Shown here piece after piece: positions 32,068 to 43,035 of a DNA stretch of 64,000 nucleotides. The position numbers and the translations under genes are program-made. Positions within the stretch are counted from its first letter, which is position 1. Each line of letters begins with the position of its first letter. Origin of the DNA: Phytophthora colocasiae (Eukaryota; Oomycota; Peronosporomycetes; Peronosporales; Peronosporaceae); the NCBI GenBank assembly GCA_018806915.1, contig JAGKQI010000040.1:744001-808000 (forward strand). Direction: 5' to 3'. The notes beneath the pieces were generated by a model. It did not search any database. It was not told the DNA's origin and was given only the letters and a program-made list of their open reading frames with translations.

Positions 32068-33330
32068 TCAGACTGCATCACTGTCTCCCACATCTCCACC
32101 CCGCACATTGTCATCAGGATCAGGACCATGGCGCGATAGTGCGTCGGCCACAATATTTTGAACGCCCTTGACGTGATGCAGTTCAAAGTCAAACTGTGCA
32201 AAGAAGTCCAGCCAACGAACGAGTTTCGACGAAACAGTCGGGTGCTGAAGGAACCATCGACACGCGATATTGTCTGTGTATACCAGAAAATGTCGCCCAT
32301 GTAGATAGTGACGCCACTTCGAAAGCGCGAGTTTAATTGCGAAGAGCTCCTTTTCATGTGCTGGCCAGTTGAGTTCGTGTTTACCGAGTTTTTTTTGAGT
32401 AGAACGCGATAGGGTGATCAAAGCCATTCTTGCGCTGGGAGAGCACACCACCACAGCACTGCTTCGAAGCATCGGTTTTCACCACGAATTCTTCCGCAAA
32501 ATTCGGCAGTTGCAAAATCGGAGCTTGTTGCAGTGCTGCCTTGATGAGTAAGAATGCGTTCTCCTGATACTCCGTCCACGACCACTCTTTGCCCTTCTTC
32601 ACTAGCTCACTGAGCGGAAGAACGATGTCGGCGAATCGGTGGATGAACCTCCGATAGTAGCCAGCCAACCCCAGGAAACTCTGCAATTCTTTCACCGAAG
32701 TTGGAACTCTCCACTGCTCGATTGCTGCTGTCTTCCTCTTATCCACTGACAGACCCTCCTTTGAAATGGTGTGTCCAAGAAAGTTCACAGAGTCCTGAGC
32801 AAAAGAACATTTTTCCTTACGAGCGTAAAGTTTCTCCTGCCGAAGCACTTCAAACACTGCCTGGAGATGCTGAAGGTGATCTGACATCGACTTCGAGTAG
32901 ATGCAGATGTCATCGAGATACAAAACCACAAAAGAAAACTTTCCCAAGAGGAGACGCATCAAACGCGACCAAATCCCGGGCATACCTGCCACGCCCATCG
33001 GGGCCACACACCAGTGATAGGTTTCGTTCGCTGAGCGAAAGGCTGTGTAGGGCCTGCTGTCAGGCTTCACACGCATCTGGTGATAGCCTTGGGCAAGATC
33101 CAGCACACTGAATATCATAGCGGCGACCATCTTGTCGAACAGCTCTTCGATGTTGGGCAACGGGATCTTTGGTATGAGCGTTTGGCTGTTTAGGTAGCGG
33201 TATCAACCACCCAGCGTATCGGAGACTTTGTGTTTCCAGATCGGATCCATTCCCCACGACTTTGCTGTTTTCCGGTGCGCGGGTCACGCTTCGGAATACC
33301 GAACACATTCGACACCCAGGGCGAATCGCT
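32068..33330 (-). pseudogene. Gypsy-2 reverse transcriptase and RNase H
   Basis: RT frame 33160-32381 with the catalytic box VVLYLDDICIYS; its 5' part lies in another frame (33434-33060), so a frameshift falls near 33160-33330. RNase H is in the next frame (32472-32068) with VYTDN and ADALSRH. The switch coincides with a run of T near 32390, a typical slippage site for mutation or sequencing error. Confidence 0.85.
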
Positions 33331-33339
33331 AATCTCGAT

Positions 33340-35028
33340 CTATTCTTTCTCGAGCAGGTCTTCCACGAAAATCTGCAACGCGTCCTGCGCCGTCTTCGAT
33401 AACCGAAATGGAGCTCTCGTGCTAGGTTTTGCATCGGCCTTCATATTCAGCTCGAACTCCACACGCCGCTCGGGTGGGAGTCCAGTCGGCAGAGACTTCG
33501 GGAATACGTCCTTGAAGTCTTCGAGGAGCTTTACGATCTCGTTGGAGTGCGCGATACCACTAGGCGCTGTCACCTTTACGTGATAAAGATCGTAGCGCCC
33601 TCTACATGTACCAGTCTGGCCCTCCTTCAGAGGCAGCTGAAGGTAAGCACCACTTAGGTCAGGATAAACCGATACCGAAAATGCTGACGCCTTAACGTTG
33701 ACCTCATGTGTTTGCCAGTTAATGGTTGAATTGAATCGAGTAAGCCACGGCTTACCCAAAATCATATCGTGACTGGTAGGCAGCTCATATTCTGTGAAAG
33801 CAACTTGGCTGTACACCATGCCAACCATTGACACGCTTGACACGACATCCCGCACTGTTACTCCATGGCGGACTTGTCCGTCGAAGCTCTCCACCGATGC
33901 AACATGTTCACAACCAGGACCATCGATGATTCCTGGTTGCACCAAATTGTGTTTGGCACCGCAATCGATCAATGCGACGAGCTCCTGCCCGTTCACCTTC
34001 TCGGTTGTGCGGATCAGCTCATGTGCGGAGTCCGCTGCGGTAGGTGCTTGCACAGTTACCATGTTAATCTGGTAACCTCGGAATGCCAATGGAGCTGAAT
34101 TCGAGGTCGAATTAAGCCGCACTGAGTTTATGGAGCGACGGTTGCGTGTACCAATGCGTTCTCGATTGCCCTTAGGCAGTCTGACACGACAGTTGCTGAT
34201 ACGATGCCCTGGACGCTTGCATCTGAAGCACAGATTGCGTCGTCGACAATCTTCACGGGAGATGTTGAGTACGTTCACGTTGTCAACTTCCATTGGTACA
34301 GCTCCGTCAGCTGGCCGATCAGAACGTCGAGGTCGAACATCTGCCCGTCCACCCTTCTCGTGAGAGTGTGATCGCTCAAACTCCAGAGCTACCGAAATTG
34401 CTCGCGACACTGTGTCACAGCGACGGTATGCAACCTCTTCCCGCGTTCGAGTCACCAACCCATGCACGAACCAGTTAACACGATCTATTTCAGTCATATC
34501 ACGGACTTGACAGATAATGTTGCGATATTTCGCGACGTAATCCTCCAAGTTTTGACATTGTATCTGCTTCAGGTTCATCAGTTCACCGCGAAGACGCTCC
34601 TGTAGATCCGGCGGAACGAACTCTGTCTGCAGTGCTTCAGCCAAGGCGTTCAGGGTAGCGAACTCGCCTTGGTGGAATGTATACCAAGCCGCAGCTTGGC
34701 CTTTCAGGTTGGACGCCACCATGGCCACAAGTCGGGTCTAATTTTCCTCTGCGCTGACGTCGATATTTTTTGCGCTCAGGTAAAGCTGAACTTGTAGAAA
34801 CACTTGAAGCGGTTCTCCAAGTCGTCCGTTGTATGTCGGCATCGAGATGCCTTCCACTCGTCTCTCAGTGGGTCTCATGCGCTCCAACATGCTTTGCTGG
34901 TTCTGAAGCAGTTGGGTCATCTCATGGCGTTGCTGTGCCAAAATCTCAGTCATCCTCGCCAACGTTGTCATGGCGGTCTCCTCAGTCATCAAGGTGCCAC
35001 CGGCACCTAAGGCTGCGCCTTCTTCCAT
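33340..35028 (-). pseudogene. Gypsy-2 gag and protease
   Basis: Gag starts near 35028 (MEEGAALGAG...), is cut by an in-frame TAG at 34738-34740 and continues to 33340. It has a retrotransposon gag capsid region, a CCHC zinc knuckle (CFRCKRPGHRISNC), a protease-like site (LIDCGAKHNLV, with DCG in place of the usual D-S/T-G) and the linker into RT. It ends at another in-frame TAG at 33340-33342, after which RT-like sequence continues in the same frame. Confidence 0.85.
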
Positions 35029-35155
35029 GGGTATCTTCTCGTCTCGCTTGCGAACTTGACTCTTGTGTGTCTTTATGTGCTCTCAGCAGGCTAGTGTGGC
35101 CACCACTGCCGCCGTTGCGAAGGATCTCCTGGCCCTTGAAAAGTAGACCAACAAG

Positions 35156-35163
35156 TGCTACCA
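35156..35163 (-). other. Gypsy-2 primer binding site
   Basis: The minus strand reads TGGTAGCA two bases after the 5' LTR, complementary to a tRNA 3' end (TGCTACCA), similar to initiator-tRNA primer sites. Only the first eight bases fit that model. Confidence 0.55.
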
Positions 35164-35165
35164 AT

Positions 35166-35660
35166 TGTCGACTTCTGCGGATCGACGGCTCGGAACGGTG
35201 AGGAAGCGACGGGTTTGTAGTAGAAGAGTTGAGACGCTAACTTGTTGTTGTTGTTGCTTGTTCTTGTGAGGGCAAAATGCAGAATGAATATATTTTTGTT
35301 GGTTTGGTTCTTTTCGATAGCACCCTCTTTTTCTGTTTCCTCCCAGGGCTCCGCTCTAGGAACAACACCTTCCTCATACAAACATGAGCATTCTTGTCTC
35401 TTCAAGCAGCTCGATTACGGCCGCAGAGATGCTCTGCGCTGGCTGGGATTCCTCGTGCTACGGCGTTGGGGTTTGGCAAGCAGCAGCACTTCACTGATGC
35501 TTGTCATTGGCACTGGGTTGCTGCTTGTACTCTGGCGTCGTGCTGCTTTGATGACGCCCATGACATCAACACGCTGGTCATGGGTTGCTCGTGCACCAAC
35601 TTGCTTTGTGTCGCCAACGTGGGTTACCGACGTCATCTTCGGTGACGTCCGAAGCTGACA
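35166..35660 (-). repeat. Gypsy-2 5' LTR
   Basis: 495 bp copy, next to target duplication GTCTT at 35661-35665. Confidence 0.95.
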
Positions 35661-36469
35661 GTCTTGCTGTGATGGCACCTGAGCCACACTTGACGATTTA
35701 CAGTCCTCTTCCTTTACGTTATCCTTCACGACACGTTCTTCCTCCTCAATAGCATCCTCTTTTTCTCCTTTATCTTCTGTGCTGCTTTCTGTTCTCGTTT
35801 CACTTTCCTCGCCACTTTCTCCTGCTCTCTTTCCTGTCCTTCCTTCTTCCGTCTCTCCTTCCTGGCAGCTTTGGCCGCCTCCTTCCATTGCAAAAATGTC
35901 TTGGTCCTTTCGTAGCCAACGCTTCATCCAACCACTCCATTCCTGTACCAAAACCTTCTGCAGCAACGCTGGACTCTGAACAAATAACCAGCAACGTATG
36001 AGTTAGCTCTTGCTCTCCAACTGTTCAAAACCTTTTTTCTCCAACTCAACCAGCACATTCATCTCGAGAAAACCTTTGCAGCCACAACTCTCCACTGTTT
36101 AACGTCCCAAAACGTCGATGAACTTGTTCACACACAATTTCCCGCGGTTATTGGTGTCAATTTCCCGAGAGCGATAAAACTCCAGTAGTTTCGTGTTCTA
36201 AGCTTCCGTTGCAGCCATAAACAATAGCAACAGGTCGGAACCCGCCATACTCCGGCAGAATCCTTGAGAAGAGCAATAGAACCAGGTGCTGCTAACGCAC
36301 GGTCAGGATACGGCACATCGTTCGTTCCAATGATCTGCGAAGTTCCAAGCAAAAACAGTTGGGAACGACGCGAAAAGTCAAGTAGTAAAGCACGTCGATC
36401 TTTGATCCTGGTGGGATGGTGCTTAAAAGCTCCAGGTAGAGCTTGAATTGCTGTGACAATGGCTACCAT
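35661..36469 (-). pseudogene. Gene B2, 5' part
   Basis: Paralogue of B1. An ATG at 36469 opens the same N-terminal segment (MVAIVT...RIKDRRAL), with other parts following in shifted frames. The 3' portion (about 35700-35890) is strongly charged. One frame is Lys/Arg-rich as in B1; the other is Glu-rich (EKEDAIEEEERVVKDN) and runs in register into the tail at 29703-29788. Several short deletions relative to B1 (for example near 36300) disturb the frames. It lies about 73 bp after the stop of CRN-EF, the same pairing as CRN-D and B1. Function unknown. Confidence 0.45.
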
Positions 36470-36541
36470 GAGTTGAAGATTTTACCCAAAACAAAAAATG
36501 AATTTTCTTTCAAATCACTTAAACCGAGTCACTTTTGCGGC

Positions 36542-37087
36542 CTACTTTGTCTTCCAGTCTCCAACTTCAATGAAGATAATCGTCTTGCCAGCACCACCAG
36601 CTGAAGAACTCGTTTCATCTCCCGGCAGATCTTGTCGCGCTTCCATGAGCTCTGAAAATACCTTCAAACTTCCATCCTTTCCATGTTCACTGTTAACTCC
36701 CGCAATGCGGTAAAACTTAGCATGTTGCAGGTTGATTCTTTTCAAGAACTCGGATGCAGTCTCACGGTTTGCTTTTCTCTCCTGCCCGGCTTCAGGTTTT
36801 TTCTTCTGCCCTGCTACAGCTTCTGTTTTCTTCTTCTCTCGTCCAGCTTGAATATTTTTCTCTTGCTCTTCTTCAGTTTTTTTCTTTCGCACTGTTTTCT
36901 TTTGGCCTTCTTTACGTTCCTTGGACTTGCTTGCTGCGGCAGAAGCTGCATCCTTCGGTTCAGCGGCTGAATTAAAACAAGAACTTGCCGACTCACACTT
37001 CGACGCCATAGTGAAGTATCTTTCCCTGAAGATTATTCGCCACCACGAAGTGAACCTTCGTCGTCGACGGGGTTGCTTTGAGAACGC
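36542..37087 (-). pseudogene. CRN: CRN-EF, 3' part
   Basis: C-terminal end of a CRN (open 37009-36542) with a conserved end (KTIIFIEVGDW) and a Lys/Glu/Gln-rich repeat region longer than in the array copies. The nuclease-like motif is not in this part. CRN similarity ends exactly at CTTTGAGAACGC (37076-37087), which recurs at 51877-51888 where the rest of the gene resumes. Confidence 0.8.
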
Positions 37088-37438
37088 ACTTTACGTTTCG
37101 TTTATCAGTGAGGTACATTGATGTCACTTAGCTATGCTAACGACTTCCTATGTCCGTTCTAGTGTTCGCCCCTATGTCGACCACTAGCCTTCATCCCGGC
37201 CAGAGCTACTCTCCGCCGTTACCTGGTGTCAACCCCATCGTAGTTTTCCTGAGTGAGGCGAGGGAAAACATGTTTTCCAGGTTTGGATTGCGATGCCACA
37301 AACCTAGGCTGCCATCCTCGACAAGAAACTCACGACGAAGTATTCTTATCCCGCGACGTAGTGCAGGAGTCGTAACCTTAGTCAGTCATTCTGTAGTTTC
37401 CTACGAGCAGCACAAGCAAACGCCTTCAACTGACCACG

Positions 37439-39370
37439 ATGTCTCCAGCTACTCTTCTGCGCGGCGCTACCCTTCTTCTCTTCCCAGAAGACGTTGAGGG
37501 AGCAATATCAACTCCGACTTACGTGAAGGTGAAGAGTTCACGAGGCGCCACGGTCTCTGTTCAACTTGATGAAGCTTCGAATGGTGCTACCCAAACGCTC
37601 AAGCTTCCACGTGTCACTGCGCTGACACGGAGGATTAACCTCAGCGATGAAGGCGAGCTCCAGCTCGGAACCTGGGTACGAAAGGCTGTGTGTGCACTGG
37701 TGGACGGGGAATACCGATACGGCCAGGTAACGGGCTATTCCAACTCCGACCTTATCGTATCCACGTCACACGGTCCTATTCAAGCCAATCTGGATGCTAT
37801 CTGCGGGGAAGTATACCAAGTGATAGCAATGATAATGGGGTGCAAGCAGTTCCCGGTCAGCAACTGGAACTACCCTGCCCTTGAACGGATACACGAAGCA
37901 ATGTTCACTACGATCATCAATCCAACCAATCCTGGACAAGGCCCACCTTCCGTCGCACAGCTGTTGCGTGACCACGACATACACGTCTCGTCAGTGTACG
38001 ATTGCCTTTCGCTGTGGACGGATGCGCTCACGGGTGTACGTACCCGCGTATCGCTCCAGCATGTGATTAACCACGTTTACTGCGTAGACGGAAATGCTCC
38101 TCTACCACCCCAACTCGAACATGCCTTTGGACCATCGTTCTGTCAGCAACCAACCTCGGAGATTATACCGTCTTCAAATCCTGATAGCCAACCTCGTCGA
38201 AACAGCCAGGGTAACAGGAACCCAAACCAACGCTCAGTCCACAACACTTCCGACTTCTTTGATCCTACTGTCGTCGATGATGATATCGAAGTAGCGGCAG
38301 ATGAAGCGTCCGTTGCCCACATGCTGTTGGCGAATGAGCCGTCTCGATCACGGCAGCCGACGAGGACAGCGCCACATACAGCGGCAGACACCACGTTGCT
38401 ATCAACCAACCAAACGCCGACCCCAATGGAGCATAAATTCTCTCAAGAGCACGAGATTCGAGAGCTAATTCGTCTTCACAAGCCCCATTTGCTCCCGTAC
38501 CACCTCGATTCAAGGCGACCAGCTAGTTCACTACCTATGGCGACGCTAACACGACGGCTGGATGGAGAACTACCACCGGCCAAGCGGAGTAAATTCTCCT
38601 TCAGCCCTTCGCTCGAGCAACGTCGGGTTCAGGAAGTCATAACTGCAGAAGCACACAAAGGTAAGTCACCTTCTGTTTCTGTCGAATCAATGGTGTCCAA
38701 CAAGGCGATCACGTTGTGGGCATATCCTGGTGTATCTACCCGAGCTTACGACTTCCAATTTAGATCACGAGGACTCTCTATCCTTCACTTTACTCCCGTT
38801 GAACAAATTGAGCGCCTTCGTCAGCAACGCGAAACCTTCATCAGCATGAGCGACTTCTCCATCTCTGCAAAGTTTATTCCAGCCCCAGAACCATCGTCGT
38901 GGGACGATGTTATGGCTGCCGCGAATGAATTTCAGCAATACTGTGTGTTCATGTGTGATTCCACAACCCGAGACCTTGCGACAGCAACTTATACACTCCT
39001 TGGCGCGCTTCGAGCACGTAACCTTTGGCCTCAAGACCAGCTCCCTACTCTGATACTGTGGGTTGACTCTCAGCTGGAAGACTACCGTAACGCGATTATT
39101 GCAGACCTTACAAGTCTGACTTCAACTCGCGGACAAGTCTCTGCGGCAATGAACCCCTTCAATCCTGAGCTTCAAGACATTCTCTTCTCCTCTCAGCGGG
39201 ATCGAATGGATGCATTACAAACAGCACATGACACCTCATCGCGTGAACACTCGCAGCAGCGATCGCGAAGTCATCCGGGTCGTAAAGGAGTCATTCATTC
39301 CCCGACACGAAGGAAAACAGGTGTGCCTAAAGTATTTGTCCAAGAAGGGCTGTCCTTCAAGCGATCCTGA
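37439..39370 (+). CDS. YR1 gag-like protein
   Basis: Open frame of 643 codons from an ATG at 37439. No recognised domain; position and composition fit a gag. The middle is rich in Asn, Gln, Ser and Pro. It is overlapped at its end by the zinc-motif frame. Confidence 0.65.
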   Translation: MSPATLLRGATLLLFPEDVEGAISTPTYVKVKSSRGATVSVQLDEASNGATQTLKLPRVTALTRRINLSDEGELQLGTWVRKAVCALVDGEYRYGQVTGYSNSDLIVSTSHGPIQANLDAICGEVYQVIAMIMGCKQFPVSNWNYPALERIHEAMFTTIINPTNPGQGPPSVAQLLRDHDIHVSSVYDCLSLWTDALTGVRTRVSLQHVINHVYCVDGNAPLPPQLEHAFGPSFCQQPTSEIIPSSNPDSQPRRNSQGNRNPNQRSVHNTSDFFDPTVVDDDIEVAADEASVAHMLLANEPSRSRQPTRTAPHTAADTTLLSTNQTPTPMEHKFSQEHEIRELIRLHKPHLLPYHLDSRRPASSLPMATLTRRLDGELPPAKRSKFSFSPSLEQRRVQEVITAEAHKGKSPSVSVESMVSNKAITLWAYPGVSTRAYDFQFRSRGLSILHFTPVEQIERLRQQRETFISMSDFSISAKFIPAPEPSSWDDVMAAANEFQQYCVFMCDSTTRDLATATYTLLGALRARNLWPQDQLPTLILWVDSQLEDYRNAIIADLTSLTSTRGQVSAAMNPFNPELQDILFSSQRDRMDALQTAHDTSSREHSQQRSRSHPGRKGVIHSPTRRKTGVPKVFVQEGLSFKRS

Positions 39371-39485
39371 TACCTGCGTCTCGCCATACCGAGTTCATTT
39401 CTTCCCAGCCGCTTTAACCGACAAGCTCAAGAACTACCTTCGGCGTAAGTTTGGTGGCGTCAACACCAAATACGATGACAATTGA
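39210..39485 (+). CDS. YR1 gag C-terminal zinc motif
   Basis: Short frame with a Cys-rich segment (CLKYLSKKGC, then C and H) resembling a C-x8-C-x7-C...H knuckle. YR2 has the equivalent C-x8-C-x4-C-x-H segment at 57150-57220. It probably belongs to gag through a frameshift. Confidence 0.5.
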   Translation: MHYKQHMTPHRVNTRSSDREVIRVVKESFIPRHEGKQVCLKYLSKKGCPSSDPDTCVSPYRVHFFPAALTDKLKNYLRRKFGGVNTKYDDN

Positions 39486-39681
39486 TGTGTTCCAGGCGGA
39501 AATGGTCTAACCGGCAGTGGAACACGAAATTGGACCCAACGAACCAAGCGCACGGTGACAACTTCCCGAGCATTCCTAGATTTCCCCACGTCGGCCACAT
39601 TAAGGTCCAAGTCTAATCGCGGTCGTGTACTGGAGTGCGAATCTTTCCAAGGAAGTCCATGTTCCCAACGGTGTACGTCTG

Positions 39682-40675
39682 AAAGCGTACTACTCAAAAC
39701 ATCAAACATTGCCCCGGCAAGTCCAAATGTGGACTGCAACAACATCTACGACTCCGCTCGGCCATTTCGGCCGCTGCCGCGCAGCCATCCCTCCGTCCTA
39801 CCGCTCGAGTAGGCGTAGAGCAACTATCCCTCCGTTCGCCTCTTCAGGCCAACGTTGAGCAACCTTCACTCCGCTCGTGTATCTCGACGGGCGTCGAGCA
39901 AACCTCTCTCCGATCAGTCAATTCGGCTGACGTCGAGCAACATACACTCCGTTCGACCAGCGTGGTCAACGTCGAGCATCACCTCTCCTTTATCGACAGA
40001 GGGAAATGTCCTACTTGGAAAAATGTCCGGCAGAAATTGCAACAACTGTCGGACTTTGATAACGGAGCCCGAATTAACAAGCTCAACGAGACCTGCACAC
40101 AACTAGGTATACGGCCACCAGTACCAGTGTCATTACGCCAAGCAAACGGGAAATATCAATTAAATGGAGAAAAACAGCGGGTGGTGTCCACCATGGCTCT
40201 CAAACATAGCTTGAGCCTGTCCGAGATCGTTGAATTGATCCGTGGCCAGACCGGACAGGATCCACGACCCAACAAAGCATGGGATCCCATGCGCCTGACG
40301 AGACTCCTTGACGTCTACAAGCACAAATCTCTGCTCAACGGCATGGCTCGAAATGGGATTCAGCCAACCTGGAAGACTGCCGCGCCAGATCAAACAAATT
40401 CTGTCAGAAATCATCGATCAGCTTCGAAAAACTTGAATGCAGTAATCAAGGCAATCCGATCAGGTCAAGACGCCGGCCAATTCCTCGTACTAGATATCGC
40501 CGTACTCGAAGTCTGGAAAATGTTCAAATTAGTCCGCTCGGAGCTGTGGAAAAGAAGGACTGTGACCCGGACGAAGAAATCCGGCTCATTCATGACCTGT
40601 CATTTCGATCAGGCCATTGTACAAATGATCAATCCTCTCATGATGGTGTTCCCGAGCTTGACTACAAAAGTGTAG
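39682..40675 (+). pseudogene. YR1 RT upstream region with VEQ peptide repeats
   Basis: Open frame after a TGA at about 39679; its first ATG in the frame is at 39962. At 39735-39990 it encodes four to five degenerate repeats of about 13 residues with the consensus VEQxSLRS. Then follows the region that precedes RT in DIRS elements (LVLDIAVLEVW). The RT proper continues in another frame, so a frameshift falls near 40518-40550, beside an AAAA run. Confidence 0.65.
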
Positions 40676-42042
40676 TAAACATTGCACGGAGGATCGAGTG
40701 GTGCCACCGCAAATACAAAGGCACGGTAGTCCGACTGATGAAATGTGATGTTAAAGGAGCATTCCGACATCTTATGGTGGGCAGTGGGCACGTTCGGTGG
40801 ATGGCCGCTAATATTCCGGAACATAACGTACTCACCATCGACCTATCTGCCCCCTTTGGATGGACAAGTTCTCCGGCCTATTATGGCGTTGTCTGTGGTG
40901 CAATTTCATGGCTAGTTGGCCGCGAATGTCCAGCCTCAATGGATTCCAGTTCAACCGACATCAACCCCTTCTACCCATATGAATGGGTAGACGACCACGT
41001 AATGGTGGAGCCAGACAGAGGCAATCGACTTCAGCTAGCAAATGAAACTCTTCGTATCGCCATGCTAGCGGTATTGGGCCCGACAGCAATCAACGACAAG
41101 AAATTCTCAAACTGGGAGACTCGTTTACAAGTCCTTGGACTAATCTTCGACACCGTGGAACGCAAGATCTCAATGCCACATAACAAGATACTCAAGGCTC
41201 TTGACCGAGTACAAAAGCTGCAACTCAAAAACCGAGTGACGAAAACGGAACTGCAACAGGTCATCGGGAGTGTACGACATGTGTGTCTGTGCATTAATTC
41301 CGCAAAGGCCTTTTACCAGCACCTTCATCATGCCAGCCTTAGAGCCCCTCGAAACGGAACTATTGTGCTGGACGAGACGATGCGGCTCGATTTGCAATGG
41401 TTTGAACTGATCCTGTCAAGAGGACAACTCCGGAATCTACCACTCTCTCAATTCACAAAACATCAACCTCCCGATGTCCATCTTTACATGGACGCAAGCA
41501 ACTCTGGCTTAGCTGTCCTGAACCCAGCCGACAGAAAGTTTATTCAGGTCAAATTCGATGAACATGAGCAAAAGTTAATCCAGGCAGCAGCAGGACCTGA
41601 CGGACTTAACATTAACGTGAGGGAGCAGCTCTGTGTGGCTCTTGCTGTTTGGTGTTTTGGACCTGCCTGGAAAGGGAAGACACCCTCAGGATTGACCTAC
41701 GTCCAAGTATGGTCCGACAACACTTCTGCAATCTCTTGGACTAATCGAGCTTCAAGCCGGAACTGCATGGCTCAAGAAATTAACAGAGCAATTGGTCTCG
41801 CCGAAGCCATATACGGCATCCGACTCAGCTGTAAACACCTACCAGGAGCGATCAACACTATGGCCGACGCAGGATCCCGAGCATGGACACCAAATCACGC
41901 AAAAGTCTTGTCTAACCTCTCGTCTATGTGGTCTCAGATCCCCGTGCCGACCGTAATTCGCAAGATTTACGACACATTCTCGCTCAGCTTCAATCCTACG
42001 CATTGGCCCCAGGCTCAAGACCTAAGTACGAAGCTACATTGA
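40546..42042 (+). CDS. YR1 reverse transcriptase and RNase H
   Basis: About 498 codons. RT box A has the catalytic Asp (MKCDVKGAFRHL) and box C reads EWVDDHVMVE. The DIRS-type RNase H follows with its acidic residues present (LYMDASNSG, REQLCVAL, VWSDNTSA, MADAGSRAW). Its catalytic residues look intact, in contrast to YR2. It overlaps the recombinase frame by about 115 bp, as is usual in DIRS-like elements. Confidence 0.85.
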   Translation: MEKKDCDPDEEIRLIHDLSFRSGHCTNDQSSHDGVPELDYKSVVNIARRIEWCHRKYKGTVVRLMKCDVKGAFRHLMVGSGHVRWMAANIPEHNVLTIDLSAPFGWTSSPAYYGVVCGAISWLVGRECPASMDSSSTDINPFYPYEWVDDHVMVEPDRGNRLQLANETLRIAMLAVLGPTAINDKKFSNWETRLQVLGLIFDTVERKISMPHNKILKALDRVQKLQLKNRVTKTELQQVIGSVRHVCLCINSAKAFYQHLHHASLRAPRNGTIVLDETMRLDLQWFELILSRGQLRNLPLSQFTKHQPPDVHLYMDASNSGLAVLNPADRKFIQVKFDEHEQKLIQAAAGPDGLNINVREQLCVALAVWCFGPAWKGKTPSGLTYVQVWSDNTSAISWTNRASSRNCMAQEINRAIGLAEAIYGIRLSCKHLPGAINTMADAGSRAWTPNHAKVLSNLSSMWSQIPVPTVIRKIYDTFSLSFNPTHWPQAQDLSTKLH

Positions 42043-43035
42043 GAAGATGGTCATCTTGGTGTGCACAACGCGGATACTCGCCATGGTTACCCGAAAATGT
42101 TCAACAGCACTCATACCAACTCGTCTTGTACGCCATCAACTACTGGTACTCGGGATCTACCTCCGGCCAAACTCTCGCTATCGGCACCGTGCTGTCCGCG
42201 CTCAGCCACATTGCGTGGTATCATAAGCGCGATCGAGGAGATTCCGTCGGTCTCCATGCAGGACACGAGATGGTCCTGCGCGGGATGCAAAGGTTGTCAC
42301 CTCCCCCGAAGCAGAAACAACCAATCACCAAGGAAATCCTCAACGCGACGCGCCAACAACTCGACTTCAAAAATTCCCGCGACCGCGTTCTCTGGGGGGC
42401 TGCGGTCGTGGGCTTTTTCTTTATGCTCCGACGATCAGAGTATCTAGCCGATAGCAAGAAAGTGAAACCGTACATTATCCAAGCTGCAGACGTGATATTC
42501 TCCAAGGGCTGTGGATCTACAACTACAACCCTTCAAGATGCCGTGGCCGTAACAATCAAATTCCGGGGAAGCAAAACCGATCAAGTAGGCACCAGCACCT
42601 CTCGTACTCTGCATCGCTCAGGTTCGAAGTGGCTGTGTCCTGTACTAGCAGCTTGGGAGCTCAAGCGGCATGCGATGCAAGAAGGAACCGGACTGGCGTT
42701 GTGTTCTGTCGACTCCATCACGGTTCTTCCATCAAGCATCCTCTCGGATGCGATCAAGTCAGCCCGCCGCGTCAGTAGGAGCGGATCCAATTCAATTCGG
42801 TACACACTCCATGAGAAGCGGTGGCGCCACGGCGATGTTTTCGGCAGGAGCCGACCGACTCACGATAAAACTGTTTGGAAGGTGGTCGTCAGATACCTAC
42901 GAGCGCTACACGAGGATCAACGAATTGGCGTCGAAGTCTCTCGCAACCAAAATGACGTTCGGCGCATTGTCACGAGTTAGCCCGGCTGCACCGGTGGGGC
43001 TCCGTCCAGCTCCAATTTCGAGCCGGCCTCGCTAA
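41928..43035 (+). pseudogene. YR1 tyrosine recombinase
   Basis: Two frames (41928-42980 and 42670-43035) together hold the catalytic set: Arg in FFMLRRSEYL, H-x-x-R in THSMRSGG and the nucleophile Tyr in YERYTR. The first frame loses the domain near 42770 and the second picks it up, so a single frameshift breaks the gene. Confidence 0.8.

Larger units (their letters stand above)
29789..35660 (-). mobile_element. Gypsy-2: Ty3/gypsy chromodomain LTR retrotransposon, inserted in gene B2
   Basis: 5,872 bp with two 495 bp LTRs (TGTCGAC...GCTGACA) and a 5 bp target duplication GTCTT (29784-29788 and 35661-35665). The LTRs differ at about five positions. A primer binding site starting TGGTAGCA lies two bases inside the 5' LTR. 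Gag, zinc knuckle, protease, RT, RNase H, integrase and chromodomain are all present, but spread over several frames by three in-frame TAG codons and at least three frameshifts. It is unrelated at the LTR level to gypsy-1. Confidence 0.95.
37140..43035 (+). mobile_element. YR1: DIRS/Ngaro-like tyrosine-recombinase retrotransposon
   Basis: Plus-strand element with gag-like ORF, zinc motif, RT, RNase H and tyrosine recombinase, the order of DIRS/Ngaro elements, which integrate through a recombinase rather than an integrase. Split direct repeats like those of YR2 were not found at its ends, so the boundaries are approximate and terminal parts may be lost. Frameshifts lie near 40530 (before RT) and 42770 (within the recombinase). 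Confidence 0.8.
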
